A DNA stretch of 10,803 bases from Anaerolineae bacterium (GTDB lineage Bacteria; Chloroflexota; Anaerolineae; 4572-78; NAK82). The notes below the pieces were generated by a model. That model did not search any database. It had not been told where the DNA came from and was given only the letters and a program-made list of their open reading frames with translations. A program made the position numbers and the translations under genes. The stretch covers positions 1 to 10,803 of the forward strand of contig JAUVPY010000040.1 of NCBI GenBank assembly GCA_030598425.1, in the 5' to 3' direction. This document shows positions 1 to 6,192 of the stretch, piece by piece. Position 1 is the stretch's first letter. Every line of letters starts with the position of its first letter.

Positions 1-324
1 CGCGATTGAAGGTACGCGGTGCTGATCATCTGGCGTGCAATTGTCCAAGATATGAATGTCTGGGTCTTCGAGCATCAGCTTCCAGTCGGTGTAGTACCCG
101 CGGTAGTGGAGTCGTGCGGCCACGTCGGCCACCTGGGCCTCGTCTCGCCCACACATGGCCACCAGCTCGGGGTAAGCGGCCGGCTCGTCGAAACTGTAGG
201 GGATCTTAAGGAACGCATTCGAGTGGACCTTGCCCATGAAGCCGTAGCCGAGCATGGCTATGCCCACCCGGCGCGCGGTAAGCGCCTCGTAGTCGATTGC
301 CGTGAATCCGTTGGGAGCCACCAT
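1..324 (-). CDS. Gfo/Idh/MocA family oxidoreductase, N-terminal part (cut by window edge)
   Basis: About 108 residues are visible, reading right to left off the window edge with no stop. Residues ~20-45 form a Rossmann dinucleotide-binding start (VGIAMLGYGFMGKVHSNAF), and near the edge comes the LDNCTPDDQH stretch that in this family follows the cofactor-binding half. Members are NAD(P)-dependent cytoplasmic dehydrogenases acting on sugars, inositols and their derivatives. I chose the ATG at 322-324 because GGAGGAGG lies directly upstream on the minus strand and the start sits only 16 bases after the stop of the TIM-barrel gene, so the two are almost certainly co-transcribed and probably translationally coupled. 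The C-terminal substrate domain with the catalytic Lys/His is outside the window, so the substrate cannot be named. Confidence 0.88.
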   Translation of the reverse strand, partial: MVAPNGFTAIDYEALTARRVGIAMLGYGFMGKVHSNAFLKIPYSFDEPAAYPELVAMCGRDEAQVADVAARLHYRGYYTDWKLMLEDPDIHILDNCTPDDQHRVPSIA

Positions 325-340
325 GTCCTCCTCCGCCACG

Positions 341-1198
341 CTATGTGCGGGTCTTCTGCAAGTCCTGGAGGTACTTCACGCTTTCCTCCACCGCCAAGTC
401 CTCATCCTTGTACTTGGGGTCCATGTAGTCCAGTTCGATGGCGAACAGACCCCGGTACCCGCCAGCCAAGAGCTCATCGGCCAACGCCGGCATGTTGATG
501 ATCCCCTGGCCGACCGGGACGCAGGCGAAGAAGTACCATTCCTTGGGGCTCACCCCGTACAGCGGAGCCACGTCCTTGGTGTGGGTGGCGTAGATGTGCT
601 TGGCCATCAACCTGGCCGTCTCGACCGGATCGTCGCCGATGCGCAGCGCGTTGCCCGTGTCGAACGTCATGCCGAAATAGGGGGAGTTCACCCTGTCGAT
701 CAGGTCCATGAACTCGTCAGTGGTGAAGTCGAAGTGGTTCTCCACTGCCAGCTTGACATCCTCATCCTCGGCTATCTTGGCGCCATCCTGGAAGATCTTG
801 GTCAACGCCTTAAGCTGGGGCTCGTGCGGGTCATTACGATAGTCCAGGCTCGAACCAACCACGCGCATCACCGTGGCGTCCAGCGCGTGGCAAACCCGGA
901 ACATGGCTTTCATGTCCTCCATCGCCTCCGGCTTCTTGCCGCCCTCGAAGCCCTGGGGATGGCCCCAGGCCACGACCACCTCCAGCTTGCCCTGGTCAAT
1001 AATCTCTTTCAATCGCTTGAGATACCCGTCCTCGAAGCTGTCGAAGAAGCACGTCTCCAGGGAGACGCCGTCGACCTTCAATTCCACGGCCCGACGCAGG
1101 AAATCCTCGTAGTTCATACGTCGCCCGGGGTCCTGCTGATTGGGGTAAACTTCACCAAAGTAGCGATGATAGCAGTAACTGTCGATGCCAACTTTCAT
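341..1198 (-). CDS. Xylose isomerase-like TIM-barrel sugar isomerase/epimerase family protein
   Basis: A 285-residue protein of the AP-endonuclease-2/xylose-isomerase-like TIM-barrel superfamily (IolE, hydroxypyruvate isomerase, ketose 3-epimerase, MocC). Its strands end in the expected metal ligands: Glu153 (AVENH), Asp180 (TFDTGN), His206 (ATHTKD) and Glu255 (AIELD), so it should be an active divalent-metal enzyme of the cytoplasm. The length is normal for the family. The start ATG at 1196-1198 has GGAG about 8 bases upstream. It lies between the binding-protein gene and the Gfo/Idh/MocA gene on the same strand, which points to isomerisation, epimerisation, dehydration or (as in the 3-oxo-isoapionate decarboxylase branch) decarboxylation of an imported sugar derivative. 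The family call is firm from the motifs; the exact reaction is not readable from sequence. Confidence 0.88.
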   Translation of the reverse strand: MKVGIDSYCYHRYFGEVYPNQQDPGRRMNYEDFLRRAVELKVDGVSLETCFFDSFEDGYLKRLKEIIDQGKLEVVVAWGHPQGFEGGKKPEAMEDMKAMFRVCHALDATVMRVVGSSLDYRNDPHEPQLKALTKIFQDGAKIAEDEDVKLAVENHFDFTTDEFMDLIDRVNSPYFGMTFDTGNALRIGDDPVETARLMAKHIYATHTKDVAPLYGVSPKEWYFFACVPVGQGIINMPALADELLAGGYRGLFAIELDYMDPKYKDEDLAVEESVKYLQDLQKTRT

Positions 1199-1221
1199 GG
1201 AGGGACTCCTTTCCGAGACAG

Positions 1222-1261
1222 GGTTTCATAGAAACCAGGTTTTGCGAATAACCCGGTTTCT
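1222..1261. repeat. Overlapping palindromes built on GGTTTC/GAAACC
   Basis: GGTTTC (1222-1227), ATA, GAAACC (1231-1236) make one small hairpin. The second half also pairs with a later copy: AGAAACCAGGTT (1230-1241) against AACCCGGTTTCT (1250-1261), 11 of 12 positions, with the odd pair being a G-U wobble in minus-strand RNA. The two structures are mutually exclusive. They lie between the binding-protein gene and the TIM-barrel gene. I recall similar GAAACCGGGTTTCT palindromes as dispersed repeats in Chloroflexota genomes, but that is memory, not a search. Confidence 0.6.
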
Positions 1262-1273
1262 GGGCATTTTGAG

Positions 1274-1312
1274 GCAAGACCTGACGGGTCTGGGAGACTC
1301 GTCAGGTCTTGC
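1274..1312. repeat. Long perfect inverted repeat between operon genes
   Basis: GCAAGACCTGACG (1274-1286) and CGTCAGGTCTTGC (1300-1312) are perfect 13-base arms. Inside, GTCT/AGAC pair around a GGG loop, and the intervening position is G-U in plus-strand RNA but A-C in minus-strand RNA. The whole is an 18-pair hairpin in the plus sense and slightly weaker in the operon's own sense. No T-run follows in the minus direction, so it is not a classical terminator. It sits just after the binding-protein gene and could protect that message's 3' end, or it may be a dispersed palindromic repeat. Confidence 0.7.
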
Positions 1313-1388
1313 GTTCAGGTCCGGCGCAACGGTCTTGGCCGTGTTGATATTACCAGAGGCAGCAAGACATGCCTACACCTGATGACGC

Positions 1389-2501
1389 CTAGTAGCCGGC
1401 TTCGGTTGCAAAATCGTGACGCAGCGTGGCCGGGTCCAAATCCAAGGTCGCCTGGGTGGACGCGTCGGTCGGCTCCCAAGGGGTAGCTTCGTCCAGGTTG
1501 TCCTTGGTGATAACCGTCATGGGCGTGATCGTCAGCTTAAAGTCATACTCCTCGCCACGAAGGTACTCCACCAGCATGCGCATGGCGAGGGCTGCTTCCT
1601 GGGCGGGGGACCAGCCGACTGTGGCCTTGATCCCGTCGGCTGCGATGGACTCCAGGCCATAAGGCGCGCCGTTCTGGGACACGATGATGACATCGCCTTC
1701 CATTTCCGCCTCTTTCAGGGCCTGGATGGCGCCCAGCGACATGTCCTCGTTCTGGACAAAGACCGCCTTCAGGTCCGGGTTGGAGGTGATCAAGTTCTGC
1801 ATCTGATCAAAGGCCTTCTGCCGGTTCCAGTCACCTGGCACGGATGCCACCAACTCCAGGTCGGGGTTCTTCTCCATCTCGCGCTGGAAGGCATCGCGGT
1901 AACACTCGGCGTCGCCGCGGCCGGGGAGGCCCATGATCACGGCCACCTCGCCCTCGGGGATGTTGGTGGCAACCCACTCGCCGATGATGCTGCCCGACAG
2001 GTTGCAATCGGCCTGGACGGTGCCAACCATCTTGTCCATCAGTTCCTCGTTGTAGCCGAAGATCATTTGGATCGGAATCCCGGCTTCATGGGCCTTGTTG
2101 ATGCTGGAGGTCATGGCTGTCGAGCTCACCGACATGAGCACGATGCCATCCACCCCCTCGGTGATGGCGTCCTCGACGCTGGCCAACTCGCGCTCCGCCT
2201 TCATGTCGGAGATGTAGCCGAGCACCTCGACCCCCATCGCCTCGCCTAGCATTTCGGCGCCGTCGAAACCGTACTTGTAGTAGGGCTCATTGGTGGGACG
2301 GATGTAGGCGATCCTAAGCTGCTCACCGGCCTCCGGCTCTATCTCTTCTGCCTCTGCTTCCTCTACTGCTTCCGCTTCTGCCTCTGCTTCCGGCTGTGCC
2401 TCCGCCTCCGGCGTCGGCGCCGGCGTCGGCACGACACAACCCGACAGCAGTATGCCCACGAGTGCCAGAAGGGTGACAATTAGGAAAAGTGTGCGGTTCA
2501 T
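1389..2501 (-). CDS. Sugar ABC transporter substrate-binding lipoprotein
   Basis: A 370-residue type I periplasmic binding protein (Peripla_BP_4, RbsB-like). Residues 1-22 are a lipoprotein signal: basic start MNRT, a hydrophobic run and the lipobox LLSGC with lipidated Cys22. Residues ~25-60 form a low-complexity Pro/Glu/Ala linker tethering the domain to the membrane; the ligand-binding fold starts at about 61 (QLRIAYIRPTNEPYYKYG) and contains MSVSSTA, GLPGRGDAE and VFVQNEDMSLGAIQAL segments usual for the fold. The ATG at 2499-2501 follows AAAGGAGGG. It is the first gene of the minus-strand operon with the TIM-barrel enzyme and Gfo/Idh/MocA oxidoreductase. No ATPase or permease accompanies it on this strand, so it either has partners outside the window or shares those at 6193-8074. 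A monosaccharide or cyclitol ligand is likely. Confidence 0.92.
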   Translation of the reverse strand: MNRTLFLIVTLLALVGILLSGCVVPTPAPTPEAEAQPEAEAEAEAVEEAEAEEIEPEAGEQLRIAYIRPTNEPYYKYGFDGAEMLGEAMGVEVLGYISDMKAERELASVEDAITEGVDGIVLMSVSSTAMTSSINKAHEAGIPIQMIFGYNEELMDKMVGTVQADCNLSGSIIGEWVATNIPEGEVAVIMGLPGRGDAECYRDAFQREMEKNPDLELVASVPGDWNRQKAFDQMQNLITSNPDLKAVFVQNEDMSLGAIQALKEAEMEGDVIIVSQNGAPYGLESIAADGIKATVGWSPAQEAALAMRMLVEYLRGEEYDFKLTITPMTVITKDNLDEATPWEPTDASTQATLDLDPATLRHDFATEAGY

Positions 2502-2645
2502 GGATCCCTCCTTTGGGTCCTATATAGTGATTGGATTGCTGGTAATAATGAAGAGAATCGACCTTTTGGAACGACATTCTTTGTGCTGTGGCACCTCCTT
2601 GTACCGGCCCGGGAAGGGAAAAAGGGGAGAAAACGGTTGGGCGAG

Positions 2646-2674
2646 ATTATAGCACGCCACAGCGCGCTTGTCAA
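2646..2674 (-). promoter_or_regulatory. Sigma70-type promoter of the minus-strand sugar operon
   Basis: Read on the minus strand, TTGACA (2669-2674) and TATAAT (2646-2651) are both perfect consensus hexamers separated by exactly 17 bases. Transcription would begin near 2640, giving a ~140-base leader before the binding-protein start at 2501. An imperfect dyad, CAAAA..TCGA..TTTTG (2672-2689), overlaps the upstream edge of the -35 box and could be a repressor site. Confidence 0.75.
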
Positions 2675-2698
2675 AACCTCGAATTTTTGTGCTGGTAT

Positions 2699-2905
2699 CT
2701 ACCCGCTACCCGTGCCCTGGTATTCGCCGCGAACGTGCAGGCGTTGGAACACCTGCAAGATAGGGTCCAGATACTTCTCGTCAAGACCAATCTGCTCGAT
2801 ATGCGTTTCCAAGTCGGACAGCACCTCTCGCGTCACCTGGGCCAGGTCCACTTGTACGAGGAGTCGGGCCTTGGTCGTCATCCGCGAGGCGCGGACCAGC
2901 TTGCC
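2699..2905 (-). pseudogene. Remnant of a sensor histidine kinase (internally deleted)
   Basis: The minus-strand frame ending at 2699 reads RASRMTTKARLLVQVDLAQV then TREVLSDLETHIEQ, which resembles the end of the DHp region and entry to the ATPase domain of PAS-type sensor kinases (YSRVTTKA..VDLNQV..VLSDLE). It then jumps directly to IGLDEKYLDPILQVFQRLH and VRGEYQGTGSG followed by a stop, matching the G1-F-G2 end of a HATPase_c domain (QVFQRLHGR.EY.GTGIGLA). The roughly 60 residues with the N box and the Asp of the G1 box are missing, and the GTGIGLA motif is broken (Ser for Ile, then TAG). It cannot be a working kinase. An ATG exists at 2879-2881, but homology-like sequence seems to continue upstream of it, so this is decay rather than a small gene. 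The left limit is the stop; the right limit is approximate. Confidence 0.65.
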
Positions 2906-3231
2906 ACACACGCCGCCGCCTGGGCCCAAGCAGGAAGGGCCCCCGAAACTGGACGAGTTGCCACCGGGTACGACCCCACAGTTTGTCCTGGACACACTCC
3001 TGCCGGCGGGGTAAGCCAGAGAGATTAGAAATTCCTGGCTGAAGCTGAAAAGCTCAATCTGAGCCGCGCCCTCAGGCGCGGGACTTCGCGATAACAGCCT
3101 GTTTAGTGTTGCCCCCCTAGACCCCCATACGCAAACCACTTGACAACACACGCCGCTCGACCCAGAGGCTGCTGGCCTATCCAAAGGATGCCCCGGCCCA
3201 CGTGCCGGGGTCCACTGTGGCACGGGATTTG

Positions 3232-3246
3232 TGAAGAATATCTTCA
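3232..3246. promoter_or_regulatory. Candidate operator dyad upstream of the plus-strand operon
   Basis: TGAAGAATATCTTCA is a perfect dyad with 6-base arms around ATA. It ends 15 bases before the -35 box at 3262, centred near -58 relative to the expected start, a position typical of activator binding sites. No regulator gene is visible in the window, so its partner is unknown. Confidence 0.35.
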
Positions 3247-3261
3247 TCTTTACTAGACTGC

Positions 3262-3290
3262 TTGTAAACGTGAAGCTATTGTGCTACAAT
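3262..3290 (+). promoter_or_regulatory. Sigma70-type promoter of the URO-D/ABC operon
   Basis: TTGTAA (3262-3267) and TACAAT (3285-3290) are separated by 17 bases; they match the consensus at four and five of six positions. Transcription would start near 3297, leaving a ~190-base leader ahead of the GTG start at 3491. Confidence 0.6.
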
Positions 3291-3490
3291 TAGGTATGAT
3301 AGCGCTTGCTGCGACCAGGGGGTCTTAGCCACCAGACAAATCCCCTGCATAACTTCAACAGTCCTCGTAATTCTGTGTTCCGGTAAACGATCGCTGAGGT
3401 CGAGTAATGATTCCCAGTTGGATGGCCCCCATCGTTGGATGTACGGAAGTTGCCAGACCCCTTCATTGAACGTAAGGGAGGATTACGGAC

Positions 3491-4132
3491 GTGACAAACT
3501 CAAGAGAACGTGTAAATCTTGCCCTGAATCATCAGGAGGCGGATCGTATCCCCCTGGATCTGGGCGGCAGTGTCGTGACCGGGATGCACGCCAGCTCCGT
3601 GTACAACTTGCGCCAGGCGTTGAAGCTTGACACTCCTGGTTCGCCGGTCAAAGTCATAGAGCCCTACCAGATGCTGGGAGAAATCGAGCCTGATCTGATT
3701 GAGGCCCTCGATATCGACGTGGTGCCCTTGATAAGCACCAAAACCTTGTTTGGGTTTAAGAACGAAGGATGGAAGCCTTGGACCACCTTTGACGGCACGC
3801 CGGTGTTGGTCCCCGAGGGCTTTAACACCGAGCCTGAACCGAACGGGGACATCTTGATGTATCCTGAGGGCGATCAGACTGCCCCACCCAGCGGCCGGAT
3901 GCCCAAAGATGGCTGGTACTTTGACACCATCATCCGTCAGGAACCTATCGATGAAGACAATCTGAATGTCGAAGACAACCTGGAAGAGTTCGGTCCCATA
4001 TCTGATGAGGAACTGGAGCACTTCAGGCGCGAAGCCGAACGGTTGTATACAGAAACCGACAGAGCGATTTTCGCCAACTTTGGCGGCACGGCCTTTGGCG
4101 ATATTGCGCTGGTTCCTACCCCCATGGCTTAA
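3491..4132 (+). CDS. Uroporphyrinogen decarboxylase (URO-D) family protein, N-terminal part of a frameshifted gene
   Basis: The first 213 residues of a URO-D superfamily protein (PF01208 type), a TIM-barrel fold that includes uroporphyrinogen decarboxylase and methyl-transferring enzymes such as MtaA. The start is GTG at 3491, with GGGAGGA eight bases upstream; the protein opens MTNSRERVNLALNHQEADRI, the usual beginning for this family (R.R...AL.H.E.DR.P.D.G). The frame ends at TAA 4130-4132 in the middle of the fold, and the rest of the protein continues in the +1 frame from about 4124 to 4763. Removing one C from the C5 run at 4119-4123 restores a single 423-residue protein. It is first in the operon with sugar ABC genes. 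This family member is not expected to make haem; homologues beside sugar transporters have no known reaction that I can name. Confidence 0.8.
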   Translation: MTNSRERVNLALNHQEADRIPLDLGGSVVTGMHASSVYNLRQALKLDTPGSPVKVIEPYQMLGEIEPDLIEALDIDVVPLISTKTLFGFKNEGWKPWTTFDGTPVLVPEGFNTEPEPNGDILMYPEGDQTAPPSGRMPKDGWYFDTIIRQEPIDEDNLNVEDNLEEFGPISDEELEHFRREAERLYTETDRAIFANFGGTAFGDIALVPTPMA

Positions 4133-4763
4133 GCGCCCCAAGGGGATCCGCGACGTCGAAGAGTGGTACATCAGCACCGTGGCGCGGCGTGATTACGTCT
4201 ATCAGGTTTTCGAGCGTCAGTGCGAGATCGCGCTGGAGAACTTGGACAGGATCTACCAGGCTGTCGGCGATCGAGTGACGGCCGTCTTCGTAACTGGTAC
4301 CGACTTCGGCACGCAGCGGGGTCCATTTATTTCGCCCCAGGCTTACCGTGACCTGTACCAACCTTTTCACAGGCTCATAAATGACTGGATCCACCAGCAA
4401 ACCTCCTGGAAGACATTCAACCACTCGTGTGGTTCAGTCATGGCGTTGATTGAAGATTTCATTGAGTCAGGATTTGATATCCTGAACCCAGTACAGACCT
4501 CGGCAGCCGATATGGATCCATCACAGCTTAAAGCGCGCTTCGGTGATCGGATCACATTTTGGGGTGGGGGCGTGGACACGCAGCACACTCTCCCATTCGG
4601 CACAGCCGAAGAGGTTGGCCAACAAGTCCGCGAGCGCATCGAGATTTTGGGTCCCGGGGGAGGCTTTGTATTCTATTCGATTCACAACATCCAGGCTCGG
4701 GTGCCGGTCGAGAACCTGCAGGCGTTGTTTGAATCACTGCAGGAGTACGGCGCCTATCATTGA
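4124..4763 (+). CDS. URO-D family protein, C-terminal part of the same frameshifted gene
   Basis: Continues the protein of 3491-4132 in another frame, from about PWLKRPKGIRDVEEWY to a TGA at 4761-4763. It carries the strongest family motifs: VTGTDFGTQRGPFISPQAYR, FNHSCGSV (4419-4436; His311 and Cys313 of the repaired protein), DILNPVQTSAADMDP and FWGGGVDTQHTLPFG. The His-x-Cys pair matches the zinc site of URO-D-like methyltransferases, but where those have a third ligand Cys near the end this protein reads GGFVFYSIHNIQARVP, without Cys, so the metal site may differ or use His. No good ribosome site precedes this part, so alone it would probably not be made. The coordinate of its left end is the frameshift, not a start codon. 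The next gene starts 110 bases downstream. Confidence 0.8.
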
Positions 4764-4847
4764 CGTCGAGAGGGGAAGATGAGGGGGAGGTGGTGGCTTA
4801 TAGGCAAAGCTCGTTACAGTCGAACACTGTGAACGTCAAATGGAGTC

Positions 4848-4871
4848 AAGGAGTAGGAAAAGGAGTAGGAA
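4848..4871 (+). repeat. Tandem 12-base repeat duplicating a ribosome-binding site
   Basis: AAGGAGTAGGAA occurs twice back to back (4848-4859 and 4860-4871), directly before the ATG at 4873. The second copy gives AGGAG seven bases from the start; the first copy gives another Shine-Dalgarno 12 bases further out. This decides the start at 4873 in preference to the in-frame ATG at 4840, which has no such site. Confidence 0.75.
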
Positions 4872-4872
4872 C

Positions 4873-5958
4873 ATGACAGCAAAACGCCGGGATGAGAGAA
4901 AGATCAGTCGGAGGAGTGCCCTTAAGGTTTTGGCCGTGGGCGCCGGGACGACGGTCGTCGGTCCCATGTTGGGGGCCTGTGTTGTACCTACCGTCACGCC
5001 TGCTGAGCCGGTCGAAGCCACGCAGGAAACGAAGCGGAAGGTCATATTCGTCACCCATGACTTGAATCCCTTCTTTGTGCCGGCCGTCGTGGGGCTCAAG
5101 GACTTCGGAGCCCTGGCCGGTTGGGACACTGATTTCATCGGACCTGTGCCGCACGACGCGCAGAAGACGATCGAGATGCAGTACAACGCCCTCGCCGCCA
5201 AGCCTGACGCCGTCGGCTTCACGGCTATTGACTCCCAGGCCTACAACGATCCGATCAAGCAGGCGCAGGAGGAAGGGATCTTCGTAGTGCTGTACAACAC
5301 GAGGGCGCCTGGGGTGAAGGAGGCGACCGGCGCCGCCTATGTTGGACAGGACTTCGTCGTGGCTGGGAACGTGGCTGGTTACGAGCTCGGCAAGTACATC
5401 ACGACGCACACGGGCAAGACGGAAGGCAAGATAGTCATGTCCAACTTCGCCCCCGGACACTTCGCGCTGGAAACCCGAAACCTGGGCGGTACCCAGGGGG
5501 TGGAAAGGTACAATGAAGAGTTCGGCACTTCCTTCACAACCGAGGATCTGGCCACTTCCTCCGACGAGGCCGAGGCCATCGCCAAGTTCGAGGCCAAGTG
5601 GGCGGCCGAGGGCGACCAAATTGTGGGTTGGTTGTCCTCAGAATTCACCCACACCTTCATTGGCAATTGGGCCAAAGAGGAGGGCTTGGTGGGCCAGTTC
5701 GCCGTGGGCGGCTACGACCTCTTGGACCAGACCTTGGAGAATATCAAGGATGGCACCGTGGACTTCACCATTGGGCAGAACCCATATGCCCAGGGCTTCA
5801 TGACCGCCGCGCTGATCTTTCAGGGGTTGGAGCGGGGCTACCCCGCCAGCGATATCGACACTGGTGCGGAGATCGTGGATGCCTCCAACATCGATGCGGT
5901 CATCGAGAGGGAGTCCCTGTGGAAGGAGTCGGGCGAGGAACTAGGCATCGTGGGATAG
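4873..5958 (+). CDS. Sugar ABC transporter substrate-binding protein, Tat-type lipoprotein
   Basis: A 361-residue type I periplasmic binding protein (Peripla_BP_4 fold). The N-terminus has a twin-arginine motif, SRRSALK (residues 12-18), a hydrophobic stretch and the lipobox MLGAC with Cys36, so it is probably exported folded by Tat and anchored as a lipoprotein. The mature domain runs from about residue 50 (RKVIFVTHDLNPFFVPAVVG) and contains the AYNDPIKQAQEEGIFVVLYN and AYVGQDFVVAGNVAGYELG stretches typical of monosaccharide-binding proteins. It differs clearly from the Sec-type binding protein at 1389-2501 in signal and sequence, so the two probably see different ligands. It is followed by its ATPase and permease on the same strand, with a strong hairpin in between. 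An upstream in-frame ATG at 4840 would add 11 residues but lacks a ribosome site. Confidence 0.92.
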   Translation: MTAKRRDERKISRRSALKVLAVGAGTTVVGPMLGACVVPTVTPAEPVEATQETKRKVIFVTHDLNPFFVPAVVGLKDFGALAGWDTDFIGPVPHDAQKTIEMQYNALAAKPDAVGFTAIDSQAYNDPIKQAQEEGIFVVLYNTRAPGVKEATGAAYVGQDFVVAGNVAGYELGKYITTHTGKTEGKIVMSNFAPGHFALETRNLGGTQGVERYNEEFGTSFTTEDLATSSDEAEAIAKFEAKWAAEGDQIVGWLSSEFTHTFIGNWAKEEGLVGQFAVGGYDLLDQTLENIKDGTVDFTIGQNPYAQGFMTAALIFQGLERGYPASDIDTGAEIVDASNIDAVIERESLWKESGEELGIVG

Positions 5959-6007
5959 CGCACAATTGTCGGCAAGTAGGCTGGATTTTGCGGCCTTGCA
6001 AGACAGT

Positions 6008-6070
6008 GGGGGGGGCGCCCCTTGCCCCGGCGGGGGCATATCGCCGGTCGGTGTCTGGGGCGCCCCCCTT
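6008..6070 (+). terminator. GC-rich intercistronic hairpin (attenuator or partial terminator)
   Basis: GGGGGGCGCCCC (6010-6021) pairs perfectly with GGGGCGCCCCCC (6057-6068), extended by two G-U pairs, and an inner CCGGCG/CGCCGG stem (6027-6032, 6042-6047) stacks within it. The right arm is followed by TTCTTTC, only mildly T-rich. Sitting 50 bases after the binding-protein stop and ~120 bases before the ATPase, it fits partial termination or 3'-end protection that keeps binding protein in excess over transporter. Confidence 0.6.
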
Positions 6071-6192
6071 CTTTCACTCAGGCGGGAAAAAGACATCCCG
6101 GTGGTACAGCGATTTCCAGCTCTAGCCCGACGCGCTATTTCCTTCAGCAGTGGCGTGGAGTGTAGGTCGCGGCAAGGGGTGAAGGGGAAGAT

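Larger units (their letters stand above)
2502..3490. other. Divergent intergenic region between the two operons
   Basis: No intact gene is convincing in this ~1 kb. It holds the leader (2502-2640) and promoter of the minus operon, a histidine-kinase remnant (about 2699-2905, minus), GC-rich hairpins at 3064-3081 (CCGCGCC/GGCGCGG) and 3191-3210 (CCCCGGC/GCCGGGG), a symmetric dyad at 3232-3246, and the plus-strand promoter at 3262-3290 with a ~190-base leader. That leader could form a stem from CAGGGG (3316-3321) and CCCCTG (3342-3347) with an inner GTCT/AGAC pairing. The 2906-3060 part is GC-rich and shows nothing I recognise. Confidence 0.6.

Noticed and set aside
302..1231. A 309-codon open frame on the plus strand
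   Set aside because: It lies opposite the TIM-barrel gene, whose metal ligands and family sequence are on the minus strand; the plus translation resembles no known protein.
1416..2249. A 277-codon open frame on the plus strand
   Set aside because: It is the antisense of the binding-protein gene; its His/Gly-rich translation is typical of reverse-complement GC-rich coding.
2323..2577. An 84-codon minus-strand frame starting upstream of the binding-protein gene, near an AAGGAGGT
   Set aside because: It overlaps the binding-protein start in another frame and becomes Gly/Arg low-complexity; the ribosome site is ~15 bases from its ATG. A short leader peptide is not excluded but unsupported.
2583..3028. 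Two overlapping plus-strand frames in the intergenic region
   Set aside because: Neither shows a recognisable fold or ribosome site, and they lie opposite the histidine-kinase remnant.
3500..4177. A 225-codon minus-strand frame
   Set aside because: Antisense of the URO-D family gene with no motif of its own.
5598..6125. A plus-strand frame overlapping the end of the second binding-protein gene
   Set aside because: Gly/Arg-rich shadow of the binding-protein frame, without a ribosome site.
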